Assembly: GCA_018806915.1 (NCBI GenBank)
Contig: JAGKQI010000094.1
Coordinates: forward strand, 1,198,882-1,262,881
Origin: Phytophthora colocasiae
Taxonomy: Eukaryota > Oomycota > Peronosporomycetes > Peronosporales > Peronosporaceae
DNA: 64,000 bases
Direction of reading: 5' to 3'
Shown here: piece after piece, positions 31,071 to 42,200 of the stretch
Numbering within the stretch: the first letter of the stretch is position 1
Layout: each line of letters begins with the position of its first letter
Notes under the pieces: model-generated
Told to the model about the DNA's origin: nothing
Database searches by the model: none
What the model saw: the letters and a program-made list of their open reading frames with translations, nothing else
Translations under genes and position numbers: made by a program

Positions 31071-34004
31071 CTAATCGCTATCTCCTTGGTCCAAGTAGTC
31101 GACATCGTGCTCCTCCTCGTCATCGGCCCCGTCACTCTCGACGTCTTCGTGCTTACGCTTTCTGTAGCGGATGCTTTTTCTCAAATGCGCTGGAATTAGC
31201 GAGCCGCACCCCCACACTGTGTGCCAGATTTGGCTGCAAGTGAGAGTATTACCAGTGTCTTCTCGGCGCACCTTCGCCCAGAGCGGCACGTAGCCACCAC
31301 GAAGCAGCTCACAAGACGGGCAGTAGAAACTGCTTTCAAAGCTTTTCGTGTTCGGTTCAGCCAGAGCAGAGCACACCTTGCAGGAGTGCTGCCGGCGTTT
31401 GCGTCTGTACTTGTTGGTGTTGTTACAGAGGCGGTGCTTTCCTGCGGGTATCGGAACGGAGACCAGCTCTTCAGCATTCATGTTGGCCTCAAAGGTCGCC
31501 GCGCTCACCCCCATAAGCTCACGATGCAATCTACGCATGTACTCGGCGTGCGTGGGTACTTGGTGTCCGCTCTGCTTCATCACAAGCTTGTGGATAATAA
31601 AGCCGTTCACAATTGCCATATCCACAAACCCCAGAAAAAGCTGGCGATAATACTTCTTGAAGGCGACACACTGTTGAAGTGAGTAGCTTTGCAGTCGTAG
31701 CTGGTCATGAGTGTCTACCCCACCCATCCCAGCGTGATAATCAGCAACTAGTTGGGGGCAAGGCACTTTCTCCAGAGCTCCGGTAGCTTTGTTCCACCTA
31801 GTGACCGACGTTGAGATAGTTGAGCAGCCAATTGATATCATGTGCACTGGTGAAGAGTCCATCCACGCCAACGCTACAAGCTCTGGGTGATCAACATCTT
31901 GGGCAATCTTGTAGGTCCCGCGTGGCATGTACGCCGGGCGCTTCTTTTGCTTGAATTCAAGAGATTTCGGCCATCCGAGACGGTCGTTCCGGTGGGTGCC
32001 GACATAGTAGAAGCCCATATCCCGAAGACGGAGTGCCAAAGCACAGGAAGAGTAGAAGTTGTCGGCGATAATAAGTCTTCTTCTTGGCTGCCCGTCGAAA
32101 GTCTTGGCCAAGTTTCGAATAACGGCCTTCTGCGCCACACCTTTAGCTTTCTTCTTGTCCTTCGCCTTACCCAAGTACACCTCTACTCTGTACAATACAG
32201 AATACGATAAGCATTTAGCAACTTACTCTGTACGATCCTGATCATAATAGGAAAAGCAGGGAACAGCTTATTCTGTACAAGCCAGAATTGCCTATTCTGT
32301 GTGAATTTCAAAGCTCGCTCACCTTGAACAGTAACCCGTCTCAGCGCAACACGTCATATAGCATTTCGTGCCGTACTTGTGCGGCTTATCTTTGTTGTAG
32401 ACTCGAATCGGATTGAACTGGCTGCGGTTAGGAATTGTGCCTTCATCAAAGCTTACACGCGCGCCCAAGCGATAACCGCGCCGAAACGTTTTCTCCAATG
32501 CTTGAAGAATTGGACGGACTTTCCACGCCTTGTCGTGTGAAGCCGCCGCACCTGTTGAGTTACTTGCAAAATGAAGGTACCTTGTGATGATACGGAAGCG
32601 TTCACGTTTCATGTTGCGACTGAATGTTCCTCGGGGAACAGCTCCATCCTCGCGAGTTGACCAATGCTTCTCTAACCCGTCCGTGTGACCGCAGAGTGTC
32701 CTTGCAGCCAGAAGCCCAATAACATGTAGAATCTCGTGCGGCTTGATAGGCTTCACACGTTCCAGCTTGAGCTTAATTTCAGTAAGAGGCTGAACCGTCT
32801 TCGATGGGTCCTTCGCTTGTGCTTCGAGCTGCTTCATGCGTATCTTCTCGGCTGCACCTGTAATGCATTCCTGGCGGTACGCGTCACTCTCGCTTGCAAT
32901 GTGCACCCACAGCGCCTTTGGAAGGAAGTAAAAATACATTCCTAGCGGTGACTTCGCGAATGCAGCTGCCGATTTCGTGACACCATACGACCCGCTGTAG
33001 AGATCAGTGGCGCCACTCAACTGTAATTCATCTGCATCCCATACAATACAGAGTTAGATTATACCGCCAACACTATTCTGTATAAGACAGCTTTACCACT
33101 TCTGTGTTGGTCGAATATGCGCCACCGCAGACGTCTCATGGCATCGTCGTCTTGTGCAAACGCGTCACTATCGTCTTCGAAGTCGTCGTCAGACTCCACT
33201 TCGCTCTCGTACACAACAGGAGCCACAGGCACACCCAACGCTTCGCCATTTTCATCGGCATCTTCGTCTTCATCATCTTCCTCACCGGCTGCACACAAAT
33301 TTATATCGTCTGGGGCAACAGGACCAAACAGGCGCTCCGACCGCAGTGCCTCCATGAAGTGGTCTGTGTCAAAGATGTCAATATCACCCTCACCACCTTC
33401 GTCACTCATCATCTCTTCGTCCTCTTCATCTGGAACCTCAGTGATCTCGTTTGTCTGCGCAGCATGTTCTGTACATTACTGATTAGCCAATTCTGTATCA
33501 ACCGGAATACATTATTCTGTACCAAACGGAATAACAAATTCTGCGCCTTCTCACCTGACTCAGTTCTGATCCCCGCGGAAGCAGGCACAGCTTCCAGTGA
33601 TGCCGATGCAGGGGCAACTGGTACTAGCCGCCCTTGGTGCTGAGATGGTCTTATCGCGGCTTGCGACTGATCTACAGTGACTGGCTGTGTTGTGTTGACG
33701 ACAGTAGATGAAGCAGCAACAGGTAGTTCGAGTTCTAGGAGTCCTGCGCGCATTGCAAACGCTACTAGCTCCTTCTCTCCTAAACAGCACGTATACATTA
33801 GATCAGCGAGCTTCTAGACGGCACATAATAAAACGTACCAACGAAGTGGCTTTCGCCCCGTTTGGTAGCGTCACGTCGTCCGGTTACCCCAGGTTTCACA
33901 TACGTGAAGTCCACACTCAAGTCCCTCGGCTTCCTCGCCTTCCACCCTGCCTTTGACAGCCTACGCCAGAGCGCCTTGAACAGCTTCGCATCGGGTACGT
34001 CCAT
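31071..34004 (-). CDS. PiggyBac transposase, five exons, open
   Basis: Exons 33839-34004, 33555-33779, 33097-33468, 32323-33031 and 31071-32187 join with matching phases into 862 codons with no stop. Introns are 59, 86, 65 and 135 nt, all GT-AG. Exon 1 has the basic FKALWRRLSKAGWKARKP module common in oomycete PiggyBacs. Exon 3 is strongly acidic (GEEDDEDEDADENGE). Exon 4 has PLGMYFYFLPKALWVHI and the first catalytic Asp in SFDEG (about 450). Exon 5 has the second in IIADNFYSS (about 533) and the third in MGGVDTHDQ (about 649). A cysteine-rich C-terminal domain follows (CKVC, CPSC), then an acidic tail. Spacing of the three aspartates fits the family. The start Met is chosen because upstream codons lack family character. 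It excises and inserts at TTAA. Splice sites are inferred from frame and motif only. Confidence 0.85.
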
Positions 34005-34278
34005 CTTAGAAATGCTGTCTCGCAGGCGGGAAAAACTTGAATGGCTGAGGTCGAATTGGGGGGAAATTAGTTGCGAAATGTGAGCTCCAAATAGCATTTT
34101 TCAGACCTCTACCGAGCTTATATCGTATTTTCTATACTGCTAAGGAAATCCCCGTCTATCTTCCCAGCACAGATCGCGTATGATGAGCTTCCCCAAACTT
34201 CCATCATACAAACCTTCATATGCGGAGAAAAATAGCGCTTCGAAGCTCTCAGAATATTTTTACTTGCAATAATACTTA

Positions 34279-34295
34279 TTCTGTATAATACAGAA
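34279..34295. repeat. Subterminal palindrome, right PiggyBac end
   Basis: The identical 17 bases, 16 bp inside the right end. Variants occur in introns 2, 3 and 4 of the transposase gene (for example TCTGTACAATACAGAA at 32187-32202). Confidence 0.95.
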
Positions 34296-34315
34296 TACGG
34301 CGTTACAGGTGTTAA

Positions 34316-35094
34316 AACCTTGCATAAGATAATACTGACTTCATATATTTAATCTGACAGAAAAACGAAGTACCATCGGTAAGAGCATGAAAAAGTACAT
34401 GGTTTCCATGTGCATAAGAAAGGGACACAGTATGTTTAGCCAACGATAGAGCTAGAAACGTCTTGATTTTTTAAAAATACCTGTATAAGCTTATACTGAG
34501 TTCAGATATTAAATCTGGCAAATACACGAGGTACTATCGGAAAGAGCTTGAAAAATTACGTTAAATCCAACTAAGAAATTTTGATAGCGTGTAAGTATAG
34601 TCAAACTTATGACGAGATTAGTGGGCATTTTGGCGATATAAATGTGTAGTAAGTTTGAGTGAATTTGCCTTTAAACGTGAATAACTTCGCGAAGTCTTAA
34701 CATATGGAAATGCTTCTTAGTACGATCGCGTAGCGCGTCAAATTCTACATTGAAGCCATCTAAGTAGAACGAGTAGACTTCAAGTCTAAGTATAGTTATA
34801 TCCAGTCAAAGATGAAATTTTTAAAATTCACTTTAACATTTAATAACTTTGTCAAAAATAAGATTTGGGAGTGCTACCAAGAATAGTCGTGTAGAACGTC
34901 ACAAACTACGTTAGAGACATGAAAGAAGCGTCGCCTAATTGCAAGGATAGCTGAAGTTAGAGCGGAAGAAGTGAAACTTTTGAAGGGAAACACGCGTAGT
35001 AGTAGACACACTACCAAACAATACAGGTACACTTTCCCGTGATACACACCAGGTAGATGCTCGCGATTTGAACTTGTTCTGTGCCCAAAAAAAG
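34316..35094. other. AT-rich spacer with an old internal duplication
   Basis: No gene seen. A block of about 60 bp at about 34330-34395 (AATCTGACAGAAAAACGAAG, ATCGGTAAGAGCATGAAAAA) recurs, diverged, at about 34495-34560. The right border with the satellite is abrupt. Confidence 0.5.
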
Positions 35095-35950
35095 GCAACC
35101 CTATATATATGTTTCAGCCGATACACGTGTATCGGCGGGGTCCGGGGGTCCCCCTCAACCGGTTTTGCCCCTCTGTCGGGGGTCCCCTTTGCCCTGTATC
35201 GTGGGGTCCCCCAACCCAAAGTTAACAGTTTTGGGCACCTCGATATCACTAGTTTGGGGTTTTGAACTCCTTCGCCAGACAGAAGAAGCTCAGGAGGGCC
35301 AAGTTGGTGCAAAATTCGCGCGAAAAAAAAACAGCCACTCGTAAGATATCGATGTCTACATGGTTCACTATGAGAATGGACATAGAAGGGCGTGTATACA
35401 CGCAATAACCAATCAGCGATTAGATTGTAATACTGCAGCAACTACAGACCTGGCGGGCCTGAAATTTCGCAAGGGTGTCTGTTTGACCATACCGAATCCG
35501 ACTACAAACCACAGACAGCCGTTTTATGTCAAGTTCGTAGCCAATCAGCGGATAGAAGCAGCCTGCAACAACATTACAGTGGCTACTAGTACACTCACGG
35601 ATAGAAAGCACGACACGGAATACACGCAGCATACATGCTCGGTTTCGTGCTGCAAACAGGTGGTATACGTATATACATAGTCGGTGCACATCCTAGAAGC
35701 GGAAAAGTGTGTCGTTTGTTTCCTCCCACGTGCGTGTTCGCGTGCATTGTATACGCCATCTTTACATAGACGGGGCGGAATGGTTGTGCACATACATGAC
35801 CCGCCACCGGTACCACTCGACGCGCCTTGATCCGTAGATACGATTTGCGCCGCGACTTGCCCGCTACCGCCAACTACAACGCACACAGTCTCGTCTCAAA
35901 GTTTGTCCTCCGGCCCCACGATCCGGCGCAACCCTATATATATGTTTCAG

Positions 35951-35968
35951 CCGATACACGTGTATCGG
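35951..35968. promoter_or_regulatory. Satellite palindrome 1 beside a TATA-like run (example unit)
   Basis: CCGATACACGTGTATCGG, a perfect 18-bp palindrome with CACGTG at its centre, starts 8 bp after CTATATATATG-TT and recurs unchanged in every unit. It could be a cruciform or a dimeric protein site. Promoter role is inference. Confidence 0.5.
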
Positions 35969-36208
35969 CGGGGTCCGGGGGTCCCCCTCAACCGGTTTGG
36001 GGTCCCCTTTGCCCTGTATCGTGGGGTCCCCCAACCCAAAGTTAACAGTTTTGGGCACCTCGATATCACTAGTTTGGGGTTTTGAACTCCTTCGCCAGAC
36101 AGAAGAAGCTCAGGAGAGGCCAAGTTGGTGCAAAATTCGCGCGAAAAAAACAGCCACTCGTAAGATATCGATGTCTACATGGTTCACTATGAGAATGGAC
36201 ATAGAAGG

Positions 36209-36222
36209 GCGTGTATACACGC
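36209..36222. promoter_or_regulatory. Satellite palindrome 2 beside a CCAAT box (example unit)
   Basis: GCGTGTATACACGC, a perfect 14-bp palindrome, is followed within 4 bp by ACCAATCAGCG. A second GCCAATCAGCGG lies about 120 bp further on. Present in all units. Regulatory role is inference. Confidence 0.45.
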
Positions 36223-39200
36223 AATAACCAATCAGCGATTAGATTGTAATACTGCAGCAACTACAGACCTGGCGGGCCTGAAATTTCGCAAGGGTGTCTG
36301 TTTGACCATACCGAATCCGACTACAAACCACAGACAGCCGTTTTATGTCAAGTTCGTAGCCAATCAGCGGATAGAAGCAGCCTGCAACAACATTACAGTG
36401 GCTACTAGTACACTCACGGATAGAAAGCACGACACGGAATACACGCAGCATACATGCTCGGTTTCGTGCTGCAAACAGGTGGTATACGTATATACATAGT
36501 CGGTGCACATCCTAGAAGCGGAAAAGTGTGTCGTTTGTTTCCTCCCACGTGCGTGTTCGCGTGCATTGTATACGCCATCTTTACATAGACGGGGCGGAAT
36601 GGTTGTGCACATACATGACCCGCCACCGGTACCACTCGACGCGCCTTGATCCGTAGATACGATTTGCGCCGCGACTTGCCCGCTACCGCCAACTACAACG
36701 CACACAGTCTCGTCTCAAAGTTTGTCCTCCGGCCCCACGATCCGGCGCAACCCTATATATATGTTTCAGCCGATACACGTGTATCGGCGGGGTCCGGGGT
36801 CCCTCAACCGGTTTTGCCCCTCTGTCGGGGGTCCCCTTTGCCCTGTATCGTGGGGTCCCCCAACCCAAAGTTAACAGTTTTGGGCACCTCGATATCACTA
36901 GTTTGGGGTTTTGAACTCCTTCGCCAGACAGAAGAAGCTCAGGAGGGCCAAGTTGGTGCAAAAAAGTTGGTGCAAAATTCGCGCGAAAAAAAAACAGCCA
37001 CTCGTAAGATATCGATGTCTACATGGTTTTACTATGAGAATGGACATAGAAGGGCGTGTATACACGCAATAACCAATCAGCGATTAGATTGTAATACTGC
37101 AGCAACTACAGACCTGGCGGGCCTGAAATTTCGCAAGGGTGTCTGTTTGACCATACCGAATCCGACTACAAACCACAGACAGCCGTTTTATGTCAAGTTC
37201 GTAGCCAATCAGCGGATAGAAGCAGCCTGCAACAACATTACAGTGGCTACTAGTACACTCACGGATAGAAAGCACGACACGGAATACACGCAGCATACAT
37301 GCTCGGTTTCGTGCTGCAAACAGGTGGTATACGTATATACATAGTCGGTGCACATCCTAGAAGCGGAAAAGTGTGTCGTTTGTTTCCTCCCACGTGCGTG
37401 TTCGCGTGCATTGTATACGCCATCTTTACATAGACGGGGCGGAATGGTTGTGCACATACATGACCCGCCACCGGTACCACTCGACGCGCCTTGATCCGTA
37501 GATACGATTTGCGCCGCGACTTGCCCGCTACCGCCAACTACAACGCACACAGTCTCGTCTCAAAGTTTGTCCTCCGGCCCCACGATCCGGCGCAACCCTA
37601 TATATATGTTTCAGCCGATACACGTGTATCGGCGGGGTCTCTGTCGGGGGTCCCCTTTGCCCTGTATCGTGGGGTCCCCCAACCCAAAGTTAACAGTTTT
37701 GGGCACCTCGATATCACTAGTTTGGGGTTTTGAACTCCTTCGCCAGACAGAAGAAGCTCAGGAGGGCCAAGTTGGTGCAAAATTCGCGCGAAAAACAAAC
37801 AGCCACTCGTAAGATGTCGATGTCTACATGGTTCACTATGAGAATGGACATAGAAGGGCGTGTATACACGCAATAACCTATCAGCGATTAGATTGTAATA
37901 CTGCAGCAACTACAGACCTGGCGGGCCTGAAATTTCGCAAGGGTGTCTGTTTGACCATACCGAATCCGACTACAAACCACAGACAGCCGTTTTATGTCAA
38001 GTTCGTAGCCAATCAGCGGATAGAAGCAGCCTGCAACAACATTACAGTGGCTACTAGTACACTCACGGATAGAAAGCACGACACGGAATACACGCAGCAT
38101 ACATGCTCGGTTTCGTGCTGCAAACAGGTGGTATACGTATATACATAGTCGGTGCACATCCTAGAAGCGGAAAAGTGTGTCGTTTGTTTCCTCCCACGTG
38201 CGTGTTCGCGTGCATTGTATACGCCATCTTTACATAGACGGGGCGGAATGGTTGTGCACATACATGACCCGCCACCGGTACCACTCGACGCGCCTTGATC
38301 CGTAGATACGATTTGCGCCGCGACTTGCCCGCTACCGCCAACTACAACGCACACAGTCTCGTCTCAAAGTTTGTCCTCCGGCCCCACGATCCGGCGCAAC
38401 CCTATATATATGTTTCAGCCGATACACGTGTATCGGCGGGGTCCGGGGGTCCCCCTCAACCGGTTTTGCCCCTCTGTCGGGGGTCCCCTTTGCCCTGTAT
38501 CGTGGGGTCCCCCAACCCAAAGTTAACAGTTTTGGGCACCTCGATATCACTAGTTTGGGGTTTTGAACTCCTTCGCCAGACAGAAGAAGCTCAGGAGGGC
38601 CAAGTTGGTGCAAAATTCGCGCGAAAAAAAAACAGCCACTCGTAAGATGTCGATGTCTACATCGTTCACTATGAGAATGGACATAGAAGGGCGTGTATAC
38701 ACGCAATAACCAATCAGCGATTAGATTGTAATACTGCAGCAACTACAGACCTGGCGGGCCTGAAATTTCGCAAGGGTGTCTGTTTGACCATACCGAATCC
38801 GACTACAAACCACAGACAGCCGTTTTATGTCAAGTTCGTAGCCAATCAGCGGATAGAAGCAGCCTGCAACAACATTACAGTGGCTACTAGTACACTCACG
38901 GATAGAAAGCACGACACGGAATACACGCAGCATACATGCTCGGTTTCGTGCTGCAAACAGATGGTATACGTATATACATAGTCGGTGCACATCCTAGAAG
39001 CGGAAAAGTGTGTCGTTTGTTTCCTCCCACGTGCGTGTTCGCGTGCATTGTATACGCCATCTTTACATAGACGGGGCGGAATGGTTGTGCACATACATGA
39101 CCCGCCACCGGTACCACTCGACGCGCCTTGATCCGTAGATACGATTTGCGCCGCGACTTGCCCGCTACCGCCAACTACAACGCACACAGTCTCGTCTCAA

Positions 39201-42200
39201 AGTTTGTCCTCCGGCCCCACGATCCGGCGCAACCCTATATATATGTTTCAGCCGATACACGTGTATCGGCGGGGTCCGGGGGTCCCCCTCAACCGGTTTT
39301 GCCCCTCTGTCGGGGGTCCCCTTTGCCCTGTATCGTGGGGTCCCCCAACCCAAAGTTAACAGTTTTGGGCACCTCGATATCACTAGTTTGGGGTTTTGAA
39401 CTCCTTCGCCAGACAGAAGAAGCTCAGGAGGGCCAAGTTGGTGCAAAATTCGCGCGAAAAAAAAACAGCCACTCGTAAGATATCGATGTCTACATGGTTC
39501 ACTATGAGAATGGACATAGAAGGGCGTGTATACACGCAATAACCAATCAGCGATTAGATTGTAATACTGCAGCAACTACAGACCTGGCGGGCCTGAAATT
39601 TCGCAAGGGTGTCTGTTAATCCGACTACAAACCACAGACAGCCGTTTTATGTCAAGTTCGTAGCCAATCAGCGGATAGAAGCAGCCTGCAACAACATTAC
39701 AGTGGCTACTAGTACACTCACGGATAGAAAGCACGACACGGAATACACGCAGCATACATGCTCGGTTTCGTGCTGCAAACAGATGGTATATGTATATACA
39801 TAGTCGGTGCACATCCTAGAAGCGGAAAAGTGTGTCGTTTGTTTCCTCCCACGTGCGTGTTCGCGTGCATTGTATACGCCATCTTTACATAGACGGGGCG
39901 GAATGGTTGTGCACATACATGACCCGCCACCGGTACCACTCGACGCGCCTTGATCCGTAGATACGATTTGCGCCGCGACTTGCCCGCTACCGCCAACTAC
40001 AACGCACACAGTCTCGTCTCAAAGTTTGTCCTCCGGCCCCACGATCCGGCGCAACCCTATATATATGTTTCAGCCGATACACGTGTATCGGCGGGGTCGA
40101 GTCCCCCTCAACCGGTTTTGCCCCTCTGTCAGGGTCCCCTTTGCCCTGTATCGTGGGGTCCCCAACCCAAAGTTAACAGTTTTGGGCACCTCGATATCAC
40201 TAGTTTGGGGTTTTGAACTCCTTCGCCAGACAGAAGAAGCTCAGGAGGGCCAAGTTGGTGCAAAATTCGCGCGAAAAAAAAAACAGCCACTCGTAAGATA
40301 TCGATGTCTACATGGTTCACTATGAGAATGGACATAGAAGGGCGTGTATACACGCAATAACCAATCAGCGATTAGATTGTAATACTGCAGCAACTACAGA
40401 CCTGGCGGGCCTGAAATTTCGCAAGGGTGTCTGTTTGACCATACCGAATCCGACTACAAACCACAGACAGCCGTTTTATGTCAAGTTCGTAGCCAATCAG
40501 CGGATAGAAGCAGCCTGCAACAACATTACAGTGGCTACTAGTACACTCACGGATAGAAAGCACGACACGGAATACACGCAGCATACATGCTCGGTTTCGT
40601 GCTGCAAACAGGTGGTATACGTATATACATAGTCGGTGCACATCCTAGAAGCGGAAAAGTGTGTCGTTTGTTTCTTCCCACGTGCGTGTTCGCGTGCATT
40701 GTATACGCCATCTTTACATAGACGGGGCGGAATGGTTGTGCACATACATGACCCGCCACCGGTACCACTCGACGCGCCTTGATCCGTAGATACGATTTGC
40801 GCCGCGACTTGCCCGCTACCGCCAACTACAACGCACACAGTCTCGTCTCAAAGTTTGTCCTCCGGCCCCACGATCCGGCGCAACCCTATATATATGTTTC
40901 AGCCGATACACGTGTATCGGCGGGGTCCGGGGGTCCCCCTCAACCGGTTTGCCCCTCTGTCAGGGTCCCCTTTGCCCTGTATCGTGGGGTCCCCCAACCC
41001 AAAGTTAACAGTTTTGGGCACCTCGATATCACTAGTTTGGGGTTTTGAACTCCTTCGCCAGACAGAAGAAGCTCAGGAGGGCCAAGTTGGTGCAAAATTC
41101 GCGCGAAAAAAAAAACAGCCACTCGTAAGATATCGATGTCTACATGGTTCACTATGAGAATGGACATAGAAGGGCGTGTATACACGCAATAACCAATCAG
41201 CGATTAGATTGTAATACTGCAGCAACTACAGACCTGGCGGGCCTGAAATTTCGCAAGGGTGTCTGTTAATCCGACTACAAACCACAGACAGCCGTTTTAT
41301 GTCAAGTTCGTAGCCAATCAGCGGATAGAAGCAGCCTGCAACAACATTACAGTGGCTACTAGTACACTCACGGATAGAAAGCACGACACGGAATACACGC
41401 AGCATACATGCTCGGTTTCGTGCTGCAAACAGGTGGTATACGTATATACATAGTCGGTGCACATCCTAGAAGCGGAAAAGTGTGTCGTTTGTTTCCTCCC
41501 ACGTGCGTGTTCGCGTGCATTGTATACGCCATCTTTACATAGACGGGGCGGAATGGTTGTGCACATACATGACCCGCCACCGGTACCACTCGACGCGCCT
41601 TGATCCGTAGATACGATTTGCGCCGCGACTTGCCCGCTACCGCCAACTACAACGCACACAGTCTCGTCTCAAAGTTTGTCCTCCGGCCCCACGATCCGGC
41701 GCAACCCTATATATATGTTTCAGCCGATACACGTGTATCGGCGGGGTCGAGGGTCCCCTCAGCCGGTTTTGCCCCTCTGTCAGGGTCCCCTTTGCCCTGT
41801 ATCGTGGGGTCCCCAACCCAAAGTTAACAGTTTTGGGCACCTCGATATCACTAGTTTGGGGTTTTGAACTCCTTCGCCAGACAGAAGAAGCTCAGGAGGG
41901 CCAAGTTGGTGCAAAATTCGCGCGAAAAAAAACAGCCACTCGTAAGATATCGATGTCTACATGGTTCACTATGAGAATGGACATAGAAGGGCGTGTATAC
42001 ACGCAATAACCAATCAGCGATTAGATTGTAATACTGCAGCAACTACAGACCTGGCGGGCCTGAAATTTCGCAAGGGTGTCTGTTTGACCATACCGAATCC
42101 GACTACAAACCACAGACAGCCGTTTTATGTCAAGTTCGTAGCCAATCAGCGGATAGAAGCAGCCTGCAACAACATTACAGTGGCTACTAGTACACTCACG

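Larger units (their letters stand above)
30719..34311 (-). mobile_element. Apparently complete PiggyBac element, 3.59 kb
   Basis: Both ends abut TTAA (30715-30718 and 34312-34315), the PiggyBac target. Terminal inverted repeats are CCCTTGTAACGCCG on the left and CACCTGTAACGCCG (reverse complement) on the right, 12 of 14 identical. Just inside each end lies the same 17-bp palindrome (separate entries). The only gene is the five-exon transposase on the minus strand. The 30719-31070 and 34005-34311 flanks hold no other gene. Confidence 0.88.

Noticed and set aside
35095..36000. 5S rRNA, tRNA or snRNA gene within the satellite
   Set aside because: I looked for A/B-box type motifs and known rRNA words and found none convincing; a covariance-model search would settle it.
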